Part shown: positions 32,296 to 41,376 of the stretch, piece after piece
Layout of the letters: each line of letters opens with the position of its first letter
Numbering within the stretch: position 1 is the stretch's first letter
Assembly: GCA_932294295.1 (NCBI GenBank)
Contig: OW028576.1
Span: 45,486,247 to 45,550,246, forward strand
Origin: Alitta virens
Taxonomy: Eukaryota > Annelida > Polychaeta > Phyllodocida > Nereididae
Direction of reading: 5' to 3'
Length of the DNA: 64,000 bases
Translations under genes and position numbers: made by a program
The notes under the pieces: generated by a model
Told to the model about the DNA's origin: nothing
Databases searched by the model: none
What the model saw: only the letters and a program-made list of their open reading frames with translations

Positions 32296-33371
32296 TCACT
32301 TAAGCTCGGAGTGACTCTGAGTAGACTCCATTGACTCGGTGTCATCGTCGTCACAGCCAGTACTGACGTTCTGAAGTTTCAGTGGAGGTGGCGGTGGTGG
32401 TGGTCTCTCGGAGGCTCCCGACGTCCTTATAAGGTTTTGAAGCCTAATGCCTACCTCAGGCCCAGGGGTACCTTGACGAGGAGTGCCGCTTCCTCGACCG
32501 CCTGGCGGGCGTTTGGGGACTGGAGGCGGTCTGACGGGGCAGGCACCAGGCATACAAGGTGTAGGCTGCGGCTGCTGCTGGTGGAAGCTCGGTTGTCGGA
32601 GGTTCGGCTGTTGCGGTAGGCGTTGGTTGGGGTTATTCTGCACTAGCATGGCCAAGGCTCCCGTCACTCTGCCAATTTCTGCAGTCAGACTGGAAAAAAA
32701 ATCAGCATTGTTTCATGTTTTTTTGTTTTTGAAAGACGAAATACATTGAACAGAAAAGAACTAACGTTACCACTTACATCTGTCTGAGTCGATCGGCTCC
32801 AGCGCCATTTACGAAGGCCTCGATGTTGTCTAGGCCTATCTGCGTGAAACGCCTACGCAGAGCTGCATCTCTCTACACAAGAAAAAACACATGCAGAAAA
32901 TTGTTAGACAGGCTTAAGTTATACATGAAAGACACTGTTGCACATAATGACAGTGAGTGTAAAAAAAAAAATAAAAAACTCAAAGAAAAATATTCACTTT
33001 ATAAAGGATGACAGCCAGTACAACACCGCCCAGAACCACGAGGCTGAGGGCAAGGCCACCCAAAGCTGTGCCGACTAAATCGCTCTCTTCGACCTCATCA
33101 AACGCCAGTGTTCCTTCAGCTGTGGAAGGCGAGAATACCTCGCCGAGCCCGCAGTCGACGCTGAAAGGCCACTGGGAGCCGGGAACTCCGTCGTTGCAGA
33201 AGATGGTCCCCCTCATGTCAACATCTTTGACGCCCCTCTGAACAACTGAAGGGAAGGTCTTCAGAGGAATCGTAGGGAGGTCCTCCTGGCCGGAGCAATC
33301 CATGTGAAACCCACCCTTGTTCAGGGGGGTGCACGTACACACCCCGCACTCAAACGTGTACTTCATGAAAA
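32296..33371 (-). CDS. Polinton membrane protein B: Cys-rich ectodomain, TM, proline-rich tail
   Basis: Three minus-strand exons: 32998 to about 33371, 32778-32872 and 32296-32689; donors (AAA|GTGAAT, AT|GTAAGT) and acceptors (TGTGTAG, TTCCAG) agree in phase. The ectodomain reads CGVCTC, FHMDC, DLPTIP, GTIFCNDG, VDC. The transmembrane helix is LGGLALSLVVLGGVVLAVIL. The cytoplasmic side has RRRFTQIGLDNIEAF and then a proline-rich tail (PPPVPKRPPGG, RPPPPPPPLK) with an acidic end. It is probably a type I membrane protein. The 5' end (signal peptide exon) was not found. Its ectodomain is related to protein A, indicating duplication. Confidence 0.65.
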
Positions 33372-33640
33372 AAACAGAACTCGTTCGCATGCAAGTGCTC
33401 TCTCTCTGTAGACTGTACGGTGAATAACAAAATGCAATTTTTTTTTCCACGTGCACGCCTGTTGAAGCGTTACAAACTAGAGGCCTTAATTAAGAATTTC
33501 CCACGCCGTCTGTTAAGTGACGTCATTGTATTCTAACCGGATTGTTATGAGTTGTAAAATTACGCTTTTTGTTTTATTTTGAAATAAACGGGTAGGACTG
33601 TTTTTTTAAAAAATTGTCTTGTGCGCTCTGTTCATAGACC
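33372..33640. other. Upstream region of membrane gene B
   Basis: No clear exon. Contains TGACGTCA near 33519, a CRE-type palindrome that could act as a promoter element for the minus-strand gene. Confidence 0.4.
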
Positions 33641-34330
33641 AGATACCTATGGCAGATGTAACGATCAGAATTTTAGACCTCAATCAGTTTTTTAATAACG
33701 CTTACATCCATAAAACTATGGCTTGTTCTATGTTTGTTACCAGCAGGTACACTTAAAGGCCCCCTTGACCGAGGCAAATGTAAGGATAAGAATTTGGAGG
33801 CCACACAATGTTACACATGAGCACAGGCCCCAACACTCATGTTTTAACAACACATGCACTATTATTTGTTTTGTGTTTGCTTTACCTTCATGCACGTTTA
33901 ATCTGTTGTACGACTGAGGTAATGTTAGGATAACAATTCTGGAGTCCATACAATGCTATGTATATGCAACTTATACGTAACTTATACATATATATAGAAT
34001 GTCTTTGTTTTTTTTTCTTGAGGTTGGCAGAGGTGCTGATGAGATAGGTAATTTATCAATTGTTACACAATATTTTTCTTCGTGAATGGTCACGTGTTCA
34101 AAATGCACAAGTTCACTCACACAACACTACAAATTTTTGCTTTGTGCTTGATTTTTTTGTTTTTACTTCCATAGAACTATCTCATTTTTGTTTGATGCAT
34201 GTTACAAACTACTGTCTGATTTAGGCAGACGTAAGGATAAGAAATCGGAGTGTACACAAGGTGTATTTTACTCCACAGACGCATGTGTACAACTTGTGTG
34301 TACACCGGCAGTAACTTAGACAACCAGAAA
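33640..34330 (+). repeat. Four degenerate tandem segments, possible remnant exons
   Basis: A block like GCAGATGTAAGGATAAGAAT occurs near 33653, 33774, 33918 and 34226. Each is preceded by a pyrimidine-rich stretch and an AG, and each could encode a peptide such as ADVTIRIL, ANVRIRIW, GNVRITIL or ADVRIRNR. This could be a tandemly duplicated exon array that has decayed, or a noncoding repeat. Confidence 0.45.
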
Positions 34331-35090
34331 TTCTGTATATGGATGCCTGAAGCAGACATTGATAATGATGAGCTCGGAAGTTCACCGTATGTTGCTCTTT
34401 TTTACACATATATATCTTATCGTATACACATGTAATAATAACAAGCACAACTTGTATTCATTTTAGCATAGTGCTATATGTATAAAAACATCTTTTTATT
34501 GTTACATGACAAAAAAAAACAAGCAAGCAGTTTACATTTTTTAAAAGCTCTATCTGTCGAGTGTCATTAAACCAATGGTTTTTTTTACTTGTTCACAAAC
34601 ATGTTCATTTTCTTCTTTTTAAAAAGACTCCACCAAATAAACAAGTGTTAATTTAATATTTAGCAGTGGCTTGCATTACTGATTTACTCCTATGGTCTTG
34701 CTTTTTACCTTGACAGTTATCTTGTACCATAAAAAACAAAACAACCAAACAATGCAGATTAACTGTGTAATCCTTTGATACACAGACTAATATCAGTTAC
34801 CATGTGCTGAAACAGAAAACAGCAATGTGTAGTTCTTGAGTTCGAGACATTATGCTTTTTGTTTTTAGGGTCATACAGTTTGTTTACACGTTTTTGAACG
34901 CAGTAAAAAATATTGTCTAGTGTTACACGGCTGCTATGGCAAAAACGTGGTGCATTTTACAAGCCTGTCGTATCAGGATGTTTCGCCCTTTTCAATTAAA
35001 ACATCCTATACACTGGAATGCAGATATTACATTCCAACACATTCGATTCCACGCATCTCATGTGACAGGCTTTTTTAAAGACTCAGCGCT
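34331..35090. other. AT-rich Polinton spacer
   Basis: No supported gene. The open frame at 34936-35424 on the plus strand runs antisense to the PC4-like gene and has no family features. Confidence 0.45.
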
Positions 35091-36739
35091 TCACTCTCCA
35101 ATCTTGGTGGAGAGTTTGGACTTCTTCGCACTCAACCATTTGGCTTGGGACTTGACGTCGGGCTTACAGGGTGGACGCCCTGCCACAATCAAAGGTGGTG
35201 AGCATTTGGGGTCTTCCTCAGTGGCGCTGCCCTTGTCCGAAGAGACAAGAATGGGATTTACCGGTTTCCTTTTGTTTGTTTTTTTTTACGCTTTTGACTG
35301 TGTTGTTTCGTCTTCGATGTCGTCGAGGTCGTCCTCATGCCTGGCTCTGGTTGCCCCTTCTTTATCATTTTGGTTTGGACTTGGAGTGCAATGGTTACAC
35401 CTCAACTGCTGCATCTCATTGTAATGCATTACAGAGCACTCTGGGAGCTCTTTCAGGCCCGACCACTTGTTTTCCAGAGAAGGGATCTGGTTCACTAAGG
35501 TTGAAAACTCTGTACTGGACAGGTTTATGCCCTTTCTTGTTGGGTGTAACGATTTGAGGGACTGGTTTGTGAAGAAGTAGTGCCTGATATCAACCGATCC
35601 GTACTGTTTTTTAGCCACGGCGAACAGGTTTTTGCCCAGGTGCATCTTAAGTTCCGGCAGCACGAATTCTTTGCTGTCATCTCCAGCAGTTTCCTCAAGA
35701 GGAGAATCATCATCTACTGGTGTGTCATCGTCCACGCCAGACTCCTGATTGTTCAACCGGGATTCGTTATAGAACACTTCATCCTCGCTTTCATCAGATT
35801 TGCCCTGAAAACAATGTAACACAGATAAAAAAGGGTTCAGTTACCAAATTATGTTAAAAACAAGACAAGCGCATAGGTAAATGTGCACAGTATGGCTTCT
35901 CACGGATCGGACTTTTCTTTTTGTTTACTCAGTTTCATTTTTCATATAGTATTAATAAAGATACATCACTTCATCAGAACACAAAAACTTAAACAATTAT
36001 TTTATAATTACCGGATGCGTGTAAGGGAGTTTGGATAAAGGTAACAGGATATCAAGCACGTGAACATGTGCAGGAATGACAGAATTCGTTCTTCATGCTT
36101 CAACGTTAGCGTAGACGTGTTATGCAATGCATATACATACTTGTAGTTTTTTTTGTCAATCATTTATATCGCGTGAATAAGCAGTAAATTATATTCACCA
36201 GTGGCATACATAATCGTATAAATTTTTTTCATGCATTACCATAATAAAAAAGTCAAAAAGTTTGCAAAAAGAACAAAAGAACTTTCACTGGTTGAACAAA
36301 GGTCTGAACTGAATGCGTGAATGCATGAATGAACGAGTGAGTGAACGACTGATTGTATGACTGAATGTGTGAATGAGTGAATGAGAGAGTGCATGGAAAT
36401 GAGTAAATGAATGTTTGAATGAATGAATGAATGAATGAATGAATGCATGAATGAAAGAATGAAAGAATGGGTGAGAGAGTTACTTACTCGTTTGACAACT
36501 TTCAGCATGTCTTTAACACCAGCGATGAGGTCTCTGGTTTGTTGTTTGTCGAGTGTCACCCCACGTTTTGTTGGGATCAAAACGAATTCCTCCTCCTCCA
36601 GAACGTAATTACGAATATGTAGCTTCGCTTTTCCTTGAAATTTCTGAAGGACCATGAACTTCCTATGTCCCAGCTCCCTTAACCACAGGAAACGGCCTCT
36701 CACAAGCGTTCCGCTGCTGCTGTAGAACTGCCTTGCCAT
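35091..36739 (-). CDS. Polinton protein with two PC4-like (ssDNA-binding) domains
   Basis: Exon 1 is 36488-36739 (ATG at 36737-36739; donor AAACGA|GTAAGT) and exon 2 is 35286-35804 (acceptor TTTTCAG), both in phase 0. Exon 1 reads RKFMVLQKFQGKAKLHIRNY ... LIPTKRGVTLDKQQTRDLI. Exon 2 has an acidic linker, then HLGKNLFAVAKKQYGSVDIR ... HPTRKGINLSSTEFSTLV. Both follow the PC4 pattern of G-x-x-x-V-x-I-R-x-Y/F then P-T-K/R-x-G-hydrophobic-x-L. PC4 proteins bind single-stranded DNA and assist transcription; here a replication or late-transcription role is likely. TAA at 35286-35288 ends the frame, but it stays open for about 64 further Lys/Pro-rich codons to TGA at 35091-35093, so the TAA may be a nonsense mutation. 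Confidence 0.65.
36300..36480 (+). repeat. (GAAT)n-like microsatellite in the intron of the PC4-like gene
   Basis: Imperfect GAAT/GAGT tetramers, purest at about 36413-36445, directly next to the exon 1 donor. Confidence 0.8.
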
Positions 36740-36854
36740 CCTTTAAATGGTTCGAAATGGTGAAACGAAAAAGTTCAAAAGTTGAAACAAAAATGTTCCT
36801 CTTGACGAAACGAAAAGGGCTAAGCAAGAGGACGAAATAAGAGCCCGCACCCCT

Positions 36855-36863
36855 TATTTATAT
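36855..36863 (-). promoter_or_regulatory. TATA box of the PC4-like gene
   Basis: On the minus strand TATAAATAA lies about 115 bp upstream of the ATG at 36739, followed by AGGGGTGCGGG. Strong match; no start site data. Confidence 0.55.
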
Positions 36864-37430
36864 GTGGGGTGCAGGATTGTCAACCAATGGACAGTGTGTC
36901 TTGACTCCGCACACCAGGGGCGCTACACTCGCTCGAAGTTTTATCCAATGGTTGGTGTGGTAAAACAGGTGACAAACTTTTCACATGATCACCACATGAT
37001 GGAACTTTCCTAGACTGGTTCCGGAGTTGGACTTTTTAATTTTGTTTCTTGTATTAACAAATTTTTTGTCATGACTGCTTTTTGTAGAGTTCTACCCACA
37101 AAAAACCCTAACTTGTGTTCCCCCATTTCTCAACTGACTCGTAATCCTCACGACTGTTACAGATGGTTTTTTTCTACGACCCATACGACTTTAAAATGAC
37201 TGTTTTTGCAGGCTTTTTTGTTTTTCTTTTGTTTTTAGTTAAGCAACACAAGTTTTCACTCATAAAAACAAACAACTAGATTTGTCCTGATACTATTTTT
37301 ATTGTTATACTACACACACATACATATACACATTTGCACAGTGAAACTACTTATTATAATGAACATATATATATATATATATATGGGTTCTATATATTAT
37401 ATACAGTGCAACTTCAGGTTCTCTAATATG
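36864..37430. other. Spacer with (TA)n run
   Basis: Upstream region of the PC4-like gene and 3' region of the next one. A TA run lies at 37366-37384. No coding sequence was seen. Confidence 0.5.
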
Positions 37431-37961
37431 CTACTCAAAGGACAGCCAGTTTTTTTTAATCCTTTGAAGGGTTTTATTGAGTGTTTTCTTTTTCTGAGTG
37501 TCTTTCATATCAGTTTTTTTCCTTTGATTCTTTGATTTCTTTGGTACTTCTTTTTTCTTTCTTGTAGTCTGTTTTCTGCGCCCTCCTGCAAGCAGTTTTT
37601 TAATGTCTTCTGGTGTGATTCCTGGAGGCTCCCGTGTTGTTGTTGTTGTTGTATCCGTTTCACCAATTTTCTTTACGGCTGTGACATCATCCCTTGTACT
37701 TGTGTTGTTGTGATTTACGGCTGAGGTATCGCCCCTTCCATTTGTGGTGTTGTTATTGGCTGTGGGTCCATTCCCATTGCTGCGCTCGGCGGTTAGATCT
37801 AGGTCCCCAGTTTCCTGACTGTTTTTCTCTGCAGACATTTTTCCGACCTCGTTTTCTGTGTTGTGATGCTCAGCAGAGCTCTCTCCATGACTTTGCTTTG
37901 TTAACTGCTGCATTAGTCTGTTGTAACGTTCACGTGGTAACACTACGTGTTCTTCGGCCAT
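37431..37961 (-). CDS. Polinton lysine-rich protein
   Basis: 176 codons from an ATG at 37959-37961. The N-terminus is MAEEHVVLPRERYNRLMQQL, the middle is low-complexity Asn/Thr/Gly, then TREPPGITPEDIKKLLAGG, and the C-terminus is strongly basic (RRKQTTRKKKEVPKKSKNQ). It lies 5 bp beyond the stop of the next upstream gene in a run of minus-strand genes. The start block and PPGI motif recall a small protein seen in many Polintons. The basic tail suggests DNA or core binding. Function unknown. Confidence 0.65.
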   Translation of the reverse strand: MAEEHVVLPRERYNRLMQQLTKQSHGESSAEHHNTENEVGKMSAEKNSQETGDLDLTAERSNGNGPTANNNTTNGRGDTSAVNHNNTSTRDDVTAVKKIGETDTTTTTTREPPGITPEDIKKLLAGGRRKQTTRKKKEVPKKSKNQRKKTDMKDTQKKKTLNKTLQRIKKNWLSFE

Positions 37962-37966
37962 TGTTA

Positions 37967-38287
37967 TTATTTTGCCAAGGTCAGCAACCTTTTTAGGACA
38001 CCTTTTATTAGTAGTGAAACAATGTCAGAGGAAGCAGCAAGAGCTTCCTGTCTGTCCTTGAGTGTTACCTTGTTGTCTGCAATGGTGCGAATGGTGTCTT
38101 TGTGTTTCCTCAGCTTCTCTTTATAGTCTGGTGGCAGTCTGATGACACGGGCAAGGACATTTTTAATTACCACTGCTATCGCAACAGCCTGTGCTCTGTC
38201 TGCTGTTTTGAGTAATTCCTTAACTTGGGCTTCCGGTAGAGTACCAATGGCTTGCAGAAACACAATATTCCTTTTGATGACATTCAT
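37967..38287 (-). CDS. Small helical Polinton protein
   Basis: 106 codons, beginning MNVIKRNIVFLQAIGTL, with a KEKLRKHKDTIRTIADNKV segment. Its start overlaps the ATPase stop by 4 bp. Proteins with a K-x-x-R/S-K-H-K motif of this size are recurrent in Polinton-like elements as I remember them; the role is not known to me. Probably a virion-associated helical protein. Confidence 0.65.
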   Translation of the reverse strand: MNVIKRNIVFLQAIGTLPEAQVKELLKTADRAQAVAIAVVIKNVLARVIRLPPDYKEKLRKHKDTIRTIADNKVTLKDRQEALAASSDIVSLLIKGVLKRLLTLAK

Positions 38288-39021
38288 TTCTTAGGGAGAT
38301 ATGCAATGGTTTCTTCACCTGGAAAGATGGCACTTCTCAACCTGAGTCTACTGTCAATATTTGAGGAGAGATCCACAATTATGTACCCGTAATTTTTGGC
38401 TGTTGCTAGGTCATAACTGTTCATGAAATACTGCGTTTGACCTGGAAAGACCTGACTACCCAGAGTGGTCACCTGTCTAGCACTTCTGTTGTTCCTAAAA
38501 AGACATATATACTGAGAATTCAGACTGATCTCTCTTACAGCCTTGCTAACATGGAAAAGGTTTTGCAGAGTGATTATACATGACACATGACAGTGGTGAC
38601 ATAAAACACACACTATGTCAACAACTGAATTTCCGGATGCTGTGTCATTGAGACTGCTCATTTTATCATCAAGAATAAGAACTGTTTCCCTGTTTGTCTC
38701 CTGCCAAATAGCTGTGAGTTCTTCACATGTTGGAATATCTGATCTGAACTCAACAAGACCCCCCAGTTCTTTTTCCAGAATGTCATATTTATCCTGCCAT
38801 GCTGTATAACAGTAAATAATTTTACTGGGGTTTGGTTTGAACATCTGTTTATGTTGTAGCAATAACTGTTGAGTGAAAAACGTCTTCCCACTTTGGGAAG
38901 CCCCCACAATTAAAAAATTCTTAGGTAAATCGAAGGGTAAAACACATTTATCACTGGCTTCCATGGTGGTGTGCTGATAAAACGAACCTGCCTCTGTGAC
39001 GCCAAACCGTGGACTGGTCAC
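38284..39021 (-). CDS. ATP: Polinton packaging ATPase (FtsK/HerA, A32-like)
   Basis: 245 codons. Walker A is VGASQSGKTFF near residue 37, Walker B is TVLILDD near residue 115, and the fold ends with FPGEETIAYLPKK. ATPases of this family drive DNA into preformed capsids in Polintons, virophages and large DNA viruses. The start overlaps the capsid gene stop by 4 bp. The gene is uninterrupted, and of usual size for the family. Confidence 0.9.
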   Translation of the reverse strand: MTSPRFGVTEAGSFYQHTTMEASDKCVLPFDLPKNFLIVGASQSGKTFFTQQLLLQHKQMFKPNPSKIIYCYTAWQDKYDILEKELGGLVEFRSDIPTCEELTAIWQETNRETVLILDDKMSSLNDTASGNSVVDIVCVLCHHCHVSCIITLQNLFHVSKAVREISLNSQYICLFRNNRSARQVTTLGSQVFPGQTQYFMNSYDLATAKNYGYIIVDLSSNIDSRLRLRSAIFPGEETIAYLPKK

Positions 39022-40456
39022 ACCTCGTGTACGGCTCTGTTTTTATCAATTTTTAAGGCTGCTGGGAATTTTGCAAAGATAATTAGTGTGGTGGGCTGTG
39101 TTAGTTGCTTTTCAAATTTCACAGACACTCTCATGTTGCCATGACGTTTCAAAGGGATGACGTCATCGTTACCGCCGGGAATGGCCTCTGCAACAAACCT
39201 GTAGAAGCAAAAACCCTGTGGAAATTCTTTACGTGATACCGGGGTACTCTCGTCAAGGCCATTCATACCACACAGAGTATTGTATGCATCAATATACATC
39301 CCCTCTTCCGGTTTCTCTCCATAATGAGGCTCTAAAGGCACCTGAGTCATATCCTGCCCATCCACGGTAACTTGAATGAAATTAAGGTTATTGTGTTCAA
39401 ACAGAAAAGGGTTTTCCTTCAACTGTCCATGATTGGCAGAATCGGAAACCAGAGCACACACCATCTCATGTGGTACTGCCCCAGAGAAAGGGTTATTTAC
39501 TTCACCACTGAACACACCACGTGCCAGTGTAAACTTTTTCACCATTGTTTTAGTGTATGGGAAAATTGCAGGTTTTTTCTGCAGTGTTGCAGCATGAGAG
39601 GTTAATATTACAGGGTTCACATCTACCATGCACACACTTAATGATGCCTTGGTTATGACAATCTTGAATTGTGCACTGTCACTGTCAGGAGACATCAGAC
39701 AGAAGTCTGGTGAACTAGGGTAGAGGGTAACATTTAAGGGTATGCCATACAGGATAAACCTGTTGATGTCAAGGACATCACTGTAAAGATGTCCTGTCAT
39801 GTCAACTTCCCTGGAATTTTCAAAAAATTTACTCCTTGTTTTCAAGGCGGAATTGTCCCCAAACCACCAATTGTTATCATGTAAAAATGCCTGTGTGTCC
39901 TTATAAAAAATCTGAGCTTGTAGTGTTGTATCTTGCTGCTCTTTTGGTGTGTACAGCAGTGCTTTAAAGTAAGCTAGATAGGGGTATGCCTGGTCTGCAT
40001 GGGTGAGCACTTTGTTCTGCAGTGCAACATCAACACGGCTGAACATGCTATGCATGAAGTTGTTCGCTACTCCTACAATACCTCTTTTAACCCTTCCTCT
40101 GCTTCAGGAGCCTTCGTTTTGCTTTCTGCTTCGGCAACGGCACCCTCAGTGCCGGCACCATCACTGGTACTGCTCTGCGTACTGGTGGCTGCTCCACCAA
40201 TTGGTGGTTTTACAACGTCACCATTACGGGCTACGATCTTACATGTTACATTAAGGAGAGTCTTCCTTAGATCTATATAGGATGATGAGTTGTTTTGAAT
40301 TGCAAATTGAATCACACCTTGATTAGAATAATCATTTACAGGGTAAAAAGTGGTACAGTGGCATCTCTTAATACCCACATTCTGAATAGGTTTCTCAAAT
40401 ATTGCCAGTTCCTCAGGGTAGCCTACATAGGCATCTGCCAGAAGTGTTTCACTCAT
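39018..40456 (-). CDS. Polinton major capsid protein (double jelly-roll type), one frameshift
   Basis: Two frames make one protein: 40456 to about 40098 (TTFYPVNDYSNQGVIQFAI, YIDLRKTLLNV) and about 40098 to 39018 (NNFMHSMFSRVDVALQNKVL, YPYLAYFKALL, AQIFYKDT, GVFSGEVNNPF, a late GFCFYRF segment). The shift lies in an AAAA tract near 40098; the first frame ends at TAG 40073-40075. The pattern of an N-terminal Y-I-D-L-x-x-T block followed by H-S-x-F-S-x-V-D-V is characteristic of the Polinton hexon-like capsid protein. An Ala/Ser/Thr-rich insertion precedes the shift. Its presence means the element had the means to form particles. Confidence 0.85.
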
Positions 40457-40493
40457 GCTTAAGTGCTACAGGTGTTTTGAAAAGTAACCAATG

Positions 40494-40919
40494 CTAATCA
40501 TCAAATATGTCACCAGTGTGGTTAGTGCCAGATTTCTTTGCAGCTTTCTTCTTCTTCTTCTGTGGAGTTGGAGAGGTGTTCCTCTTCCGCTTGCTGCTTG
40601 TGGAATGACCAGCAGCTGTGCTTTCACGTTCTTTATCATGCACTTCGGCAACTGCCCTTCTCCTGGCGCCTTCGGCAGGGTCTATTACCTCCAGTTTAGC
40701 AACAGATGACCCCATAGCCAGCTTGTTGTTGTCTTTGCGTGTGTTAATAAGAACAATGCGCCCACGTCCACTACTGTCTGACTTTTGGAAAGTTACTGCA
40801 TTGGTCATGTTGTGTACAAGCATGGGTTTATTTTCCCCCTCTGCTTGTTTCATAAAATGGTCCAGAAAGGTCTCATAATCGAAACCCCCCTCGGTTGCAT
40901 AATAGGATGTGTTAGCCAT
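40494..40919 (-). CDS. Polinton protein of unknown function with basic C-terminus
   Basis: 141 codons, starting MANTSYYATEGGFDYETFLDH. The middle is GRGRIVLINTRKDNN; the end has a KRKRNTSPTPQKKKKK nuclear-localisation-like stretch and an acidic GDIFDD terminus. It lies between the two capsid genes in the late-type cluster. Possibly a core or DNA-associated virion protein. Confidence 0.6.
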   Translation of the reverse strand: MANTSYYATEGGFDYETFLDHFMKQAEGENKPMLVHNMTNAVTFQKSDSSGRGRIVLINTRKDNNKLAMGSSVAKLEVIDPAEGARRRAVAEVHDKERESTAAGHSTSSKRKRNTSPTPQKKKKKAAKKSGTNHTGDIFDD

Positions 40920-40950
40920 TTTGTAGTGTTATTTTTTCCCCTAAAATCAG

Positions 40951-41376
40951 TCACTCACTTTTCTCTATATGTAGTGTGCAGCTTGAGTGTCCGTCTTTGA
41001 ATGAGGGTCTTGCACCACTGCTGTCCACTAAATAGATGCTGAGTGACTCTAAGGTGTCTGCCGTAATCGGTATGTAGCGCAGATGGTCGAATATGTGGGG
41101 CTTGTTAGTTACTGGCTGGTTGTAATACAGTCTTTGTAAAATAGGGGCCTGTGAGCAATTTATAAAACTGGTTTCACATATATTGGTGTTAACTGTGATA
41201 AAACTTGGTTTGTAACCATCTGTCAACTCTGGTAAATCAATGTCCATGATAGCCAGGCTCCACTGTGTTGCAGGACTCATGTGCAGTCGACGTGGAAGCT
41301 TCACTCTGAATGCTGTAGGAGAATTTCCGTGAAAAGATGCATCACTCTGGTCGCTGGAGGCGTACACGTACATCAT
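40951..41376 (-). CDS. Polinton minor capsid (penton-like) protein
   Basis: 141 codons. FRVKLPRRLHMSPATQWSL near residue 25 is the hallmark start of the single jelly-roll penton protein (F-x-V-x-L-P-x-x-L ... W-x-x-A-L). It is followed by strand-rich sequence with NICETSFINC and PITADTLESLSIYL. This protein caps capsid vertices. Its start overlaps the integrase stop by 4 bp. Confidence 0.75.
   Translation of the reverse strand: MMYVYASSDQSDASFHGNSPTAFRVKLPRRLHMSPATQWSLAIMDIDLPELTDGYKPSFITVNTNICETSFINCSQAPILQRLYYNQPVTNKPHIFDHLRYIPITADTLESLSIYLVDSSGARPSFKDGHSSCTLHIEKSE

Noticed and set aside
34936..35424. 162-codon plus-strand open frame in the Polinton
   Set aside because: It lies antisense to the PC4-like gene and its open 3' extension, has no domain features, and its length is explained by the opposite coding strand.
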